52,184 nucleotides of DNA from an uncultured Rikenella sp. (GTDB lineage Bacteria; Bacteroidota; Bacteroidia; Bacteroidales; Rikenellaceae). This document shows positions 18,042-27,167 of this stretch, one piece after another. A program made the position numbers and the translations under genes. Under the pieces are notes generated by a model, which was not told the origin of the DNA, made no database searches, and worked only from the letters and a program-made list of their open reading frames with translations. The stretch covers positions 1 to 52,184 of the forward strand of contig CAJTNK010000005.1 of NCBI GenBank assembly GCA_910577885.1, given 5' to 3'. The stretch's first letter is position 1, and every line of letters begins with the position of its first letter.

Positions 18042-18575
18042 TTATTTAATCCCGAGCGACTGTTTCACCAGCGGCAAGAGGTTAATCATCTGTGCCTCGT
18101 TCTGGTATACCAGTGCGTTGGAACTCAGGTCGAATACGGCCGTCAACCCCTGTTCCTTGGCCACCTTCGCAATGGCAGTCTTCGCTTTTTCGATCACTGG
18201 ACCGAGCCACTCCATCTGCTTGCCCTGAATCTCCTGTTGAGCCGACTGCTGGAACTCTTCCAAACGGGTCTGAAGGTCGAACAGGTCTTTTTCTTTCTGT
18301 TTCCGTATGGTCTCGGCCATCGTGCTCAGGTTATTGGCCAAGTCCTGCGTCTTGGTGGTGTACTCGTTGCGCATGACGGTGAACTGCTCTTCCAGGTCTC
18401 GCCCCAGCTCCATGACTCTCTTCTGTACGGAGTCGGTTTCGGGCATCGCCGCCAGCAGCTCCTGCGAGTTCAGGTAACCGAATTTGGCGGTCTGCGCTTG
18501 TGCCGCCCCGGTGCCGAGCATCAGAAACGCCGCCCCGCAGGCCAGCATCATGGTCAGTTTTTTCGTGATTTTCAT
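18042..18575 (-). CDS. skp: OmpH/Skp-family periplasmic chaperone
   Basis: 177 residues. A signal peptide (LACGAAFLMLGTGAAQAQT) leads to a mature protein with one short beta strand (KFGYLNSQELLAAMPE) and a long alpha-helical coiled coil of about 90 residues rich in Glu, Lys and Gln, as in Skp tentacles. It holds unfolded outer-membrane proteins for BamA. It directly follows bamA (129 bp gap) and ends the unit. Confidence 0.9.
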   Translation of the reverse strand: MKITKKLTMMLACGAAFLMLGTGAAQAQTAKFGYLNSQELLAAMPETDSVQKRVMELGRDLEEQFTVMRNEYTTKTQDLANNLSTMAETIRKQKEKDLFDLQTRLEEFQQSAQQEIQGKQMEWLGPVIEKAKTAIAKVAKEQGLTAVFDLSSNALVYQNEAQMINLLPLVKQSLGIK

Positions 18576-18704
18576 AACGGTTGGTGTGTTTTTGTTGTTT
18601 TTATCTCGTTGTCTCTATGCAAACGCCGTGCATTTTATGCCACACTGTCGGACAAAATGCGTCGTGGCGGTCGAAGCGTGTATTATGACAGAGCATTCTA
18701 TTTG

Positions 18705-21323
18705 TTAGAATGTCTGTCCGAGCGAGAAACTGAACTTCCCTCCGGCCGGTTTTCCGTTCGAATCGGCGGTCTTGTCGAACCCGTAGCCCCAGTCGACCCC
18801 GAGCATCCCCAGGTAAGGCAGGTAGACCCGCAGGCCGATCCCCGCCGAGCGTTTCAGGCTGAAAGGTTTGAATTCCGACAAGGTGTTGAAAGCGTTCCCG
18901 GCTTCGGCAAACGCCAGCGCGTAGACCAGCGTTCCCGCCGTCCGCACCAGCGGATAGCGCATTTCGACCGTGTATTTGCTGAAAATACGGGCATAGATCC
19001 CGTAATTGGCCATCGGCGTCAACGCATCTTCCTTGTAACCCCGCAGCCCGATGGTTTCGACCCCGTACAAGCTATACCCCGTCAGCCCGTCGCCCCCCAT
19101 CTGGAAACCTTCGAACGGCGAGGGTTTGTACTGGTTGTAATGCCCCAGGTAGCCGAACTGCGCCCTGGCCATCAAGACGAGTTTGTTATTGGCCGACAGC
19201 GGCACGAACCACTGGGCATTGAACCGCCACTTGTGGTATTCGATCCAGTGGTACCGCTCGCGATCGGTCATGGGTTTGCTGTAGTCCTTTCCGTCGAAAG
19301 CCGACCACGGCGGTGTGAGTACCGCCGAGAGGTCGAATTTCGACCCGGTGGTCGGATACTGCATGATGTCGTCCACCGAGTTCCGCGAGATCCCGAGGTT
19401 CAAAGCCAGCGTGTTGCAAGTCCCGTCCTTGACGATGAAATAGTCCCAGTTGTAGAGCCGGTAGCTCTGCATGGTCAGCCCCGCCGAGAGGGTGAAGTAC
19501 TGGTCCGGCCAATTGAGCCGTTTGCCGATCCCGATGGTTCCGCCGATGGTCCCGAAGTGTGCTGTGGCTTTCTGTCCGAGGTAGTAGGCGTCGGTCTCCC
19601 GCGAGGTGTAGAACGATACCGAGAACGAGGTCGGTTTCCGCCCCCCGAGCCACGGCTCTATGAAGTTCACCGACAAGGCCCGATAATAGCTCCCGTTGGT
19701 CTGTATCTTGAGCCCGATGGTCTGGTTATCCCCCGCCGGATACGGCCGCCAAGCCTTTTTGTTGAAGAAGTTCCGCAGGGAGACGTTGGTGAAGTTGATC
19801 CCCACCGAGGCGATGAACATCCCGGCTCCCCACCCCCCGGAGAGTTCGAGCTGGTCGTTGGGCACTTCGGTCAGCGAGTAGTTGATGTCCACCAGCTCCT
19901 GTTGGATATTCGGGTTGATGTTCGGCAGCAAAGTCGCTGCATCGAACTGCCCCATGGAAGCGAGCCGCTGGTAAGTCCGCAGCAAGAGCGACTGGCTGTA
20001 CAATTCCCCCGGCATGGTGTAGATCTCGCGCCGGATCACATGGTCGTTGGTCCGTGTATTCCCGTCGAAAGTGACGTTCTTGATCCGGAACTGGCTCCCC
20101 TCCACAATCCTGATCTCGACGTCCACCGAGTCGCCCGGCACCACCGTCTCGACCGGTTCGGCCAGGAAAGCCAGGTATCCCTGATCCTTGTACGTATTGG
20201 CGATCGACATGTCGCTCGGATCCCCGCCGTTGAGCCGCCGGTTCATCGACTCGCTGTCGTACACATCCCCATGCTCCAGCCCCAGAGTCTGCTCCAGAAT
20301 CGAGGTCGGGTAGAGCGTATTCCCCAGCCACGAGATATTCCGATAGTGGTATTTCCGCCCCTCCTCCAGCGCAATGTAAATCCCCATCCGCTTCGGTTTC
20401 CCCGGCACGGCGTAGGTCGAGTCCTTGGTAATCACCACATCCCGATACCCCTGCGACCGGGCGTAGTTCCGCACGTTCTCCAAATCCTCTTCGAAATCCT
20501 TTTCGTTGAATTTCGAGCTCCGCAGAAAATTGATCCCCACTTTGTGGGTCTTTTTCATCGACCGCGCGAGTTTCTTGGCCGACAAGTGGTCGTTCCCGGC
20601 AAACCGAATCTCGCCGATCCGCACTTTATCGCCCCGGTCGACATGAAAATGAACGACAACAGCCGTCTTCACCAGCGTATCCGGTGCGATGGTGTAGCTG
20701 ATCTTCGCATGGCGGAACGCCTTTTCGTCGTAGTACTTGCGAATCAACCCCATGCACGTGGTCAGCAGGTAGTCCGACAGCTCGCTGTTCTGCCTGAGCT
20801 GCAATTTCTGCTCCAGCTCCTTTTTCTCGCTGGGTTTGGTGCCGATGAAGTCCCATCCGCGCACCTGGATCCGCTCTCTCAAGTAGAGGTCCAAATCGAC
20901 GGTATCCGCCCGAAACGACGTCCCGACCTTCAGGTTGGCAAAAAAACGCCGGTCGAGCAACCCCCGCGTGGCAATCGTAATAGCCTCCCCCGGCACCGTG
21001 ATGGTATCTCCGGTCGAGATCCCGAGGTTGTCGACGATCATCTGCGGATCGACCGCCACCGCCCCGTGCACACGAATCTTCCCGACGATATATTCCTTCG
21101 GCGCCGCCCCGTAATCCACCCGCGGCAAGCCGTACAGGTCGTCGTCCACCGCCCGCCCGAGCATCGAGTCGTAGATCGGCATGGCCGCCGCCATCGCTTT
21201 CGATATCGAGTCCGGGGTCTGGATCTGCTGCGCCCGGGCCGCCGAAAACAGCCCGCCGCCGTAGTAGCCGCCGGTTATGATAAAGACCAATATCGCGAAA
21301 ATCAGTCGTTTTGCCATCCTCAT
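18705..21323 (-). CDS. bamA: Outer-membrane assembly factor BamA
   Basis: 872 residues. A signal peptide ends around ARAQQ; POTRA repeats fill about 75-450 (e.g. YIVGKIRVHGAVAVD, VRIGEIRFAGNDHLS, YHYRNISWLGNTLYP, FRIKNVTFDGNTRTNDHVIRR), then the 16-stranded Omp85 barrel ending in FSFSLGQTF with the terminal Phe. It inserts beta-barrel proteins in the outer membrane. The start is ATG 21323 (MRMAKRLIFAI); a second ATG at 21317 is equally possible, but the long open frame to 21701 overlaps uppS and is not used. It lies between uppS and skp in one unit. Confidence 0.95.
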   Translation of the reverse strand: MRMAKRLIFAILVFIITGGYYGGGLFSAARAQQIQTPDSISKAMAAAMPIYDSMLGRAVDDDLYGLPRVDYGAAPKEYIVGKIRVHGAVAVDPQMIVDNLGISTGDTITVPGEAITIATRGLLDRRFFANLKVGTSFRADTVDLDLYLRERIQVRGWDFIGTKPSEKKELEQKLQLRQNSELSDYLLTTCMGLIRKYYDEKAFRHAKISYTIAPDTLVKTAVVVHFHVDRGDKVRIGEIRFAGNDHLSAKKLARSMKKTHKVGINFLRSSKFNEKDFEEDLENVRNYARSQGYRDVVITKDSTYAVPGKPKRMGIYIALEEGRKYHYRNISWLGNTLYPTSILEQTLGLEHGDVYDSESMNRRLNGGDPSDMSIANTYKDQGYLAFLAEPVETVVPGDSVDVEIRIVEGSQFRIKNVTFDGNTRTNDHVIRREIYTMPGELYSQSLLLRTYQRLASMGQFDAATLLPNINPNIQQELVDINYSLTEVPNDQLELSGGWGAGMFIASVGINFTNVSLRNFFNKKAWRPYPAGDNQTIGLKIQTNGSYYRALSVNFIEPWLGGRKPTSFSVSFYTSRETDAYYLGQKATAHFGTIGGTIGIGKRLNWPDQYFTLSAGLTMQSYRLYNWDYFIVKDGTCNTLALNLGISRNSVDDIMQYPTTGSKFDLSAVLTPPWSAFDGKDYSKPMTDRERYHWIEYHKWRFNAQWFVPLSANNKLVLMARAQFGYLGHYNQYKPSPFEGFQMGGDGLTGYSLYGVETIGLRGYKEDALTPMANYGIYARIFSKYTVEMRYPLVRTAGTLVYALAFAEAGNAFNTLSEFKPFSLKRSAGIGLRVYLPYLGMLGVDWGYGFDKTADSNGKPAGGKFSFSLGQTF

Positions 21324-21403
21324 TCTGGTTGTCTGTATATCTCTTCCTCCGTGTCTTCTTGCACCGTAAATGGTGTTCGGTGCGCGCCCCTGCGTGTGGT
21401 TAT

Positions 21404-22123
21404 TCAGAGCCGTCCGAACCGCCGCTCCCGCCGCCCGTACTCCCGCAGGGCCTCCAAAAATGCCTCCCGCCCGAACTCCGGCCACAAGGTGTCGGTAAAG
21501 TAAAGTTCCGTGTACGAAAGCTGCCAAAGCAAAAAATTGCTCAGCCGCAGCTCCCCGCTGGTACGGATCAGCAGTTCCGGGTCCGGTATCCCCCGCGTGG
21601 TCAGGTGTTCCGAAATCAACTCTTCCGTAATCTCCTCCGGGGTCAGCTCTCCGGCCTTCATGCGCAATCCGATCCGCCGCATGGCATCGGTCAACTCCCA
21701 CCGCGCACTGTAATTCAACGCCACATTCAACGTCATCCGCAGCTTGTCATCCGGAATAACGGTCGCTTCTGCAGTGTGAATGCTCTCCTGCAGCACTTCC
21801 GGCAGCGACGCCAGATCCCCGATAAACCGCATCCGAATCCCCGCCCCCGTAAGGGTCTCGAGCTCCGAGAGAATCGCTCCGGCGATCAAGGTCATAATGC
21901 CGTCCACCTCCGCCTCCGGCCTCCCCCAGTTTTCGGTCGAGAAGGCGTAGACGGTCAGGTACCTGACCCCCGTTTCGGCCGCCGTCCGGACCACCTCTCG
22001 CACGGCATCCACCCCGTGTCGGTGCCCATAGAGCCGCTCTTCGCCCTGCTCCCGCGCCCACCGGCCATTACCGTCCATAATCACGGCGACGTGCTGCGGT
22101 ATGTGGTTGTCGTTCTGTGTCAT
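21404..22123 (-). CDS. uppS: Undecaprenyl-diphosphate synthase UppS
   Basis: 239 residues. Cis-prenyltransferase that builds the C55 lipid carrier precursor from FPP and IPP. The catalytic Asp is in VAVIMDGNGRWA, followed by GHRHG, FSTENWGRP and the C-terminal RTSGELRLSNFLLWQ pyrophosphate-binding block. The start at 22123 (MTQNDNHIPQH) is used; the frame to 22177 adds unrelated residues. It is 80 bp upstream of bamA, a common Bacteroidota order. Confidence 0.95.
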   Translation of the reverse strand: MTQNDNHIPQHVAVIMDGNGRWAREQGEERLYGHRHGVDAVREVVRTAAETGVRYLTVYAFSTENWGRPEAEVDGIMTLIAGAILSELETLTGAGIRMRFIGDLASLPEVLQESIHTAEATVIPDDKLRMTLNVALNYSARWELTDAMRRIGLRMKAGELTPEEITEELISEHLTTRGIPDPELLIRTSGELRLSNFLLWQLSYTELYFTDTLWPEFGREAFLEALREYGRRERRFGRL

Positions 22124-22248
22124 GAGAAAAGGAAAGGGGGGTGCGGCAGGCGAACCGGTTCGCCTGCCGCCACGCACAAATATAGAACATTTTTCGGCTT
22201 TGCACCCTATCGGTTCGCTTTTTTATGGCGGCGGGTCGAGGGGTGCGG

Positions 22249-23223
22249 TCAGGAGCGTTCGAAGCGTTGGCGCCGCGCCTCGAAGAGGATCACGGCCGCC
22301 GCCGCGCTCACGTTCAGCGACTCGATCCGCCCGACGAGCGGAATGCCGGCCTGGACGTCGCACAGGTTGAGCACCTCGCGCGAGATCCCCCGGTCTTCGG
22401 CCCCCATCACGATTACCGTAGGGCCCGTGAGATCGGCTTCGTAGATCAGCGTGTTGCTCTTCTCGGTGGCCGCCACGCACTGCATGCCGATATTTTTCAG
22501 CAAAGCGATGGCCCCTTTGAGCGACCCCACGCGGCTCACCGGCAGAAGCGTCAGCGCGCCGGCCGAACTCTTGATGGCCTCGGCGTTGACCGGCGCGGAG
22601 TTTTTGGCGGGCATGATCAGCGCCGCCGCTCCGGCACACTCCGCACTCCGGGCAATGGCACCGAAATTACGAATGTCCGTCACGGAGTCCATCACCACCA
22701 CCAGCGGTGCTTCGCCCGCCGCTATGCAGCTTTCCAGCTCCTCGGCCAGCTCGTTGATCTCCTTATAGGCAATAGCCGCCACGACGGCCGCCACCCCCTG
22801 GTGGTTGCCGTTGCGGGTCAGCCGGTCGAGTTTCTCGACCGGCACCTCCTGGATGTGGATATCCGCCTCCACCGCCTGTTCACGCAGGGCATCGGCCGCG
22901 CCGATGTGAGCCCGGTCGCCCGGCGAGAGCTGCTCGCCGGCGCTCTTCCGGAAGTAGATCTTCTCGATCCCGATCCCCGCTTCGATCGCCTCCCGAACCG
23001 GGTGGATCCCGAAAATGACGTTCTCCGGCGCACTCCGCTCTTCTCTGTTTTTAGAGGCGTTCGGCCCGTTTTTCCGGACGGTTCGCCTGCCCGTCGAATC
23101 CGGCCGCCTCTGCTCCCCGCCCCGATGCGGAGAACGACGCTCCGGCAGCTCCCGGCTCTCGGCATCCGATGCGCGCCGGAAAAAACTCGCCCGTTGGGGC
23201 TTCTCGTCGTTATTGTATCCCAT
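22249..23223 (-). CDS. rlmB: 23S rRNA 2'-O-ribose methyltransferase (RlmB/TrmH family)
   Basis: 324 residues. A charged, disordered N-terminal tail (about 1-65), a substrate-binding SpoU N-domain starting VIFGIHPVREAI, and the knotted SPOUT domain with MDSVTDIRNFGAIARSAE, IVMGAEDRGIS and IPLVGRIESLNVSAAAAV (motif 3 that binds SAM). The tail is longer than in E. coli RlmB. Its start overlaps the ABC-F stop by 14 bp. RlmB (Gm2251) is the likeliest identity, but another TrmH-group target is possible. Confidence 0.85.
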   Translation of the reverse strand: MGYNNDEKPQRASFFRRASDAESRELPERRSPHRGGEQRRPDSTGRRTVRKNGPNASKNREERSAPENVIFGIHPVREAIEAGIGIEKIYFRKSAGEQLSPGDRAHIGAADALREQAVEADIHIQEVPVEKLDRLTRNGNHQGVAAVVAAIAYKEINELAEELESCIAAGEAPLVVVMDSVTDIRNFGAIARSAECAGAAALIMPAKNSAPVNAEAIKSSAGALTLLPVSRVGSLKGAIALLKNIGMQCVAATEKSNTLIYEADLTGPTVIVMGAEDRGISREVLNLCDVQAGIPLVGRIESLNVSAAAAVILFEARRQRFERS

Positions 23224-25201
23224 AGCTTTCCAATTTTTCGGTCGTCTCGGCCCACTCCTGTATCCGGGCCTCCAGCCGTGTTTTCAGCTGGTTGTACTCC
23301 TCGATCAAACTCATCGTATATTGCGCCGGATCCATCAACTGCGCCTCCAGCGCGCCGCTCTTCTGCTCCAACTCGGCGATTTCGGCCTCCAGTTTCGTCA
23401 CGGCGTTCCGCAACCGTGTCGCCTGCCGATCCCGCTCCTTCTTCTCGGCATACGAAAGCTCGGACTGTTTCTTCTCCGGCGCCGGTGCGGTTTTCAGCGG
23501 CTCTTTGGTAGGCGCGACGGGTTTCTGTACCGCTGGGGTAGGGGAGGAGCCGCGTTCGATCTCGCGCATGTTCTCGATCTGCCGCGCCCGCAGAAAATCG
23601 TAGATCCCGCCCAGGTGCTCCTTCACCCGTCCGTCGCGAAACTCGTAGACTTTGCTCACCAATCCGTCCAGAAACTCCCGGTCGTGCGAGATCACCAGCA
23701 CCGTCCCGTCGTAAGCCATCAACGCCCGCTTCAGAATATCTTTCGACCGCATGTCCATGTGGTTCGTCGGTTCGTCGAGGATCAGCAGGTTGTACGGCTC
23801 GAGCATCAGCCGGGCCATCGCCAGCCGCGACCGTTCGCCGCCGCTCAACACCTTGACTTTCTTGTCGATATCCTCGCCCCGGAACAGAAAAGCACCCAGG
23901 ATATCCCGCAGCCGGGTCCGGATATCCCCGACGGCCACCCGGTCCAGCGTGTCGAAAACCGTGAACTCCCCGTCCATCAGGTCGTCCTGGTTCTGCGCAA
24001 AATAACCGATATGCACATTATGCCCGGTTTTCGTGGCCCCCTCGGTCGCCGTAATCTCGTTCAGCACCATCCGCACAAAAGTGGTCTTCCCCTCGCCGTT
24101 CCGCCCCACGAGGGCCACCTTCTCGCCCCGTTCCACGATGATGTTGGCGCCCGAAAAGACATGCTTCTCGGCCTTATCCCCCCGGGCGGGGAAGGTCATC
24201 CCGGCCTCCTTGGCCTCTACCACCACTTGGCCCGACCGCGGCGCGGACGGAAAACGGATGTTCATCGTCGCCGTATCCTCCTCCTCGATCTCGATCCGCT
24301 CGATCTTGTCCAGCTGTTTGATCCGCGACTGCACCTGGTTCGACTTGGTGGGCTTGTACCGGAACTTCTCGATGAACTCTTCGGTCTTCTCGATCATCCG
24401 CTGCTGGTTCTCATAAGCGGCGATCTGCTGTTGCCGCCGTTCGGCCCGCAGCTCGACATACCGGCTGTAGGGTACCTTGTAATCGGTCGCTCGGCCGCAC
24501 GAAAGCTCGATCGTCCGGTTGGTGACGTTGTCCAGAAAAGCCCGGTCGTGCGAAATCAGAATCACAGCCCCGCCATATCCCTGCAAATAGGCCTCCAACC
24601 ACTGGATACTCTCGATGTCGAGGTGGTTCGTGGGCTCGTCGAGCAGAAACAGGGTCGGTTTCTTCAACAATAGCTTCGCCAGCTCGATCCGCATCCGCCA
24701 ACCGCCCGAAAAAGTCGAGGTAGGCCGATTGAACTCCTCGCGTTTGAACCCGAGCCCGAGCAGCGTCTTTTCGACCTCCGCATCGCGGTTGTCGCCGTCC
24801 AGCAGGTGGTACCGCTCCGTGGCGTCGTGCAGCCGGTGGAGCAACTTCTCGTACTCGGCCGATTCGTAGTCCGTCCGCACCGAGACCTGCTCGGTGCAAT
24901 AGGCGATCTCCTCTTCGAGCCGGAGGATCTCGCCGAAGGCCTTCCCGCATTCGCTCACCAGGTCGGTGTCATCAGCCACCCGCATCTGCTGCGGCAGGTA
25001 ACCCACCGTACAATCCTCGGTCTGCGACACCGTCCCGGAAGTCGGTGTCTGCAACCCGGCGATGATCTTCAGGATGGTCGACTTACCGGCGCCGTTCTTT
25101 CCCACTAAACCGATCCGCTCTTTGGCGTTTATCAAAAACGATATCTCGCGGAACAGGTCGGTCCCGCCGAACGATACGGTCAAATTATCTACTGATAACA
25201 T
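23210..25201 (-). CDS. ABC-F family ATPase (Uup/EttA-like)
   Basis: 663 residues without membrane segments. Two ABC domains: Walker A GKNGAGKSTILK with signature FSGGWRMR, then Walker A GRNGEGKTTFVR with signature LSGGERSRLAMARLML; Walker B motifs are LFLLDEPTNHLD and LLILDEPTNHMD. Between them lies the ABC-F linker (P-site tRNA interaction motif region), and the C terminus after about 545 has a proline-rich hinge and a coiled coil as in Uup. It acts on the ribosome rather than in transport. The start at 25201 (MLSVDNLTVSFGG) is clear; a longer frame to 25273 enters the hairpin repeat. It leads the rlmB-uppS-bamA-skp unit. Confidence 0.9.
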   Translation of the reverse strand: MLSVDNLTVSFGGTDLFREISFLINAKERIGLVGKNGAGKSTILKIIAGLQTPTSGTVSQTEDCTVGYLPQQMRVADDTDLVSECGKAFGEILRLEEEIAYCTEQVSVRTDYESAEYEKLLHRLHDATERYHLLDGDNRDAEVEKTLLGLGFKREEFNRPTSTFSGGWRMRIELAKLLLKKPTLFLLDEPTNHLDIESIQWLEAYLQGYGGAVILISHDRAFLDNVTNRTIELSCGRATDYKVPYSRYVELRAERRQQQIAAYENQQRMIEKTEEFIEKFRYKPTKSNQVQSRIKQLDKIERIEIEEEDTATMNIRFPSAPRSGQVVVEAKEAGMTFPARGDKAEKHVFSGANIIVERGEKVALVGRNGEGKTTFVRMVLNEITATEGATKTGHNVHIGYFAQNQDDLMDGEFTVFDTLDRVAVGDIRTRLRDILGAFLFRGEDIDKKVKVLSGGERSRLAMARLMLEPYNLLILDEPTNHMDMRSKDILKRALMAYDGTVLVISHDREFLDGLVSKVYEFRDGRVKEHLGGIYDFLRARQIENMREIERGSSPTPAVQKPVAPTKEPLKTAPAPEKKQSELSYAEKKERDRQATRLRNAVTKLEAEIAELEQKSGALEAQLMDPAQYTMSLIEEYNQLKTRLEARIQEWAETTEKLESYGIQ

Positions 25202-25232
25202 CGCTTCTTCAAAGTTATTTAACTGATAACTA

Positions 25233-25515
25233 TTCTTTCGTTGACCGGATGGAACTGTTCTCTTTGTGAACAAAGAGAACCAGAAAAACTTCCGAGCGCA
25301 TCCCTTTGGGATGCTTTGGCCGTGTCAGCCCGGTGTTTGGGTGGGGGTTCTTTTTGGGCGCGCTATGAGTTTTAGCTCGCATGAAGCGCGCCTAAAAGAA
25401 CCCCCACCCACAACCTGAGGACTGCGGAGCCTAAGGCGTAGCGTATGCTATCTGAAAGTTCTTTGGGTCCCTTTCTTTCAAGAAAGGGACAGTACCCTCC
25501 AGTTGTCAAAAGAAT
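25233..25515. repeat. Interspersed hairpin repeat, full copy 4
   Basis: Same order as copy 2, but with changed stems: GTTCTCTTTGT/ACAAAGAGAAC at the left end, GCATCCC/GGGATGC inside, a long stem GTGGGGGTTC.../...GAACCCCCAC, and GTCCCTTTC/GAAAGGGAC at the right end. The segment CTAAGGCGTAGCGTATGCTATC is shared with the other copies. It fills the gap between the rpe stop (9 bp away) and the ABC-F start (31 bp away). Confidence 0.88.
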
Positions 25516-25523
25516 GGTTATAA

Positions 25524-26174
25524 TTAAGCATCGATGAGTTGTTGAATGGCTTTGACCGGATCTTCAGCGGCGAAGACGGCGTTTCCGGCCACGAGCACGT
25601 CGGCTCCGGCGGCGAAGAGTTGGGCGGCATTTTCGGCATTCACCCCGCCGTCTACCTGGATCAACGCCGAGCTGTTTTTCCGCAGTAAGAGCTCCTTGGT
25701 TCGGGCCACCTTGTCCAGCGATGAGGCGATGAATTTCTGTCCGCCGAATCCCGGATTGACGCTCATAATCAGTATCATGTCGGCCATCTCTGCCACCTCC
25801 TCCACGGCGCACACCGGTGTGTGCGGATTGAGCGCCACTCCGGCTCGCATCCCGGCGTCGCGAATGGCTTGCAGAGTCCGATGCAGGTGGGTCGACGCCT
25901 CGACATGCACCGTCAGGTAATCCGCCCCCGCAGTCCGGAAGTCGTCCACATAACGCTCCGGCTGAACGATCATCAGATGCACATCCAACACCTTCTCCGT
26001 AGCCCCCCGCAACGCTCTCACCACGGGCAATCCGAAACTGATGTTCGGAACGAATACCCCATCCATGACATCCAAATGAAACCACTCGGCCCGACTCTCG
26101 TTCACCACCCGGGCCGATTCCCCCAACCGCAAAAAATCAGCCGACAAAAACGATGGAGATATAATACGTGCCAT
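25524..26174 (-). CDS. rpe: Ribulose-phosphate 3-epimerase
   Basis: 216 residues. TIM-barrel enzyme of the pentose phosphate pathway (ribulose-5-P to xylulose-5-P). Motifs: SPSFLSADFLRLG, HLDVMDGVFVPNISFG (metal His and catalytic Asp), LDVHLMI, MSVNPGFGGQKF and QVDGGV near the C terminus with the second catalytic Asp, then phosphate-binding AGNAVF. The start at 26174 (MARIISPSF) is chosen over 26300, which reads through the neighbouring repeat. Monocistronic, with repeat copies on both sides. Confidence 0.96.
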   Translation of the reverse strand: MARIISPSFLSADFLRLGESARVVNESRAEWFHLDVMDGVFVPNISFGLPVVRALRGATEKVLDVHLMIVQPERYVDDFRTAGADYLTVHVEASTHLHRTLQAIRDAGMRAGVALNPHTPVCAVEEVAEMADMILIMSVNPGFGGQKFIASSLDKVARTKELLLRKNSSALIQVDGGVNAENAAQLFAAGADVLVAGNAVFAAEDPVKAIQQLIDA

Positions 26175-26220
26175 TTGACTCACTATCTTAGTTTTAAAAA
26201 GTACTTCATTTATAGATCCT

Positions 26221-26523
26221 TTCTTTAGCGACAGGATGGTACTGTTCTTTTTGTGAACAAAAAGAACCAAAAAAACTTTCGGGAATGCTCCGCATTCCAT
26301 GGGCTGCCGTAGTCAAGAGCCTTGAGTCCTTTTCTTTGGGGTCGGGCTTTGATGGGGCGCATGACGCAATGCACTACCTTATGCGCCCCATCAAAAGACC
26401 CGGCCCCAAGCAATGGGCCAGAGCATTAGCTTGCGGATGCCTAAGGCGTAGCGTATGCTATCTCAAAAGTTTTTGGTGCCGCTTTTTCCAAAAAGCGGCA
26501 GTTCCGGCCCGTAGCCAAAGAAT
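26221..26523. repeat. Interspersed hairpin repeat, full copy 5
   Basis: Closest to copy 2. Left terminal repeat TTCTTTAGCGACAGG...TACTG, right terminal repeat ending GTAGCCAAAGAA; reverse-complemented, the two ends match over most of 24 positions. The inner stem arms are GATGGGGCGCAT/ATGCGCCCCATC, different from copy 2 yet fully paired. Unlike the other copies it lies between divergent genes (rpe and the plus-strand lipoprotein gene), not after a stop codon. Confidence 0.88.
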
Positions 26524-26620
26524 GGATTTTATAATTAAAAGTACGGTTAAAATTAAAGAAGAGGAGCAAAGGTACGATTAATTTGTGTAAATTTGTTTGG
26601 TTACAGGGAGGTCGACGGAT

Positions 26621-27163
26621 ATGAAATATCGTAGGTCAGGTATAGCCCGTTGGCGGGCGTTGTTTTTGTTTTTTGTTGTGTTTCTCGTCGGGTGTGAGGA
26701 GGATGATGCGTTTTGGGATGTGGGGACGGGCGGTGCGGGTCGACCTGAGAAGCCGCTCACGGCCGATATTCGGGTGGTGGTGACGCGGAAGGAGAAGAAA
26801 GAGATCGAGGTGTTGTTGATTCCGGGTCGGACGATGCCGACGGAGGAGTATTGGTTGGGGGTTTGTTATCTGTGTGATGTGGATCCGTCGGAGCGGTTGC
26901 CGAAGTATGGCGATGAGAGAGGGTGGGGGGATCCGAGGCAGGAGAATCGGTATGGGGTTTTTTGTTCCGGGGAGGAGAAACAGGTGGTGATTCGAGCTTT
27001 TGCCCGGACCAAGACGGGGAAGACGGCCTATGGGGGGTATGTGCGGGTTTTTCCGGGGGTAGAGGGCGGGACGTGGGCTATGGCGGAGAAGCCGCGGTGG
27101 ACGTTGGCGGAGGATGGGCGGACGGTGGAGTTCTTGTCGTCGGTGACGGGGAAGGAAGACTAA
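26621..27163 (+). CDS. Hypothetical lipoprotein
   Basis: 180 residues from the ATG at 26621 (MKYRRSGIARW); an upstream ATG at 26597 gives a less typical, longer n-region. The signal sequence FLFFVVFLVGC is a good lipobox, so the protein is probably an envelope lipoprotein. The mature part is Glu/Lys/Arg-rich with beta-type patterns (DIRVVVTRKEKKEIEVLLIPG, QVVIRAFARTKTGKTAYGGYVRVFPG). No known domain is recognised. recQ follows after 4 bp, so the two are co-transcribed; base use here is strongly G-biased on the coding strand. Confidence 0.65.
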   Translation: MKYRRSGIARWRALFLFFVVFLVGCEEDDAFWDVGTGGAGRPEKPLTADIRVVVTRKEKKEIEVLLIPGRTMPTEEYWLGVCYLCDVDPSERLPKYGDERGWGDPRQENRYGVFCSGEEKQVVIRAFARTKTGKTAYGGYVRVFPGVEGGTWAMAEKPRWTLAEDGRTVEFLSSVTGKED

Positions 27164-27167
27164 CCGA

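Noticed and set aside
18003..21503. A very long plus-strand open frame (about 1160 codons)
   Set aside because: It is antisense to skp and bamA, which have clear motifs, signal peptides and family length; the open frame comes from high GC codon bias. The same applies to 2776-4626 and 27078-28718.
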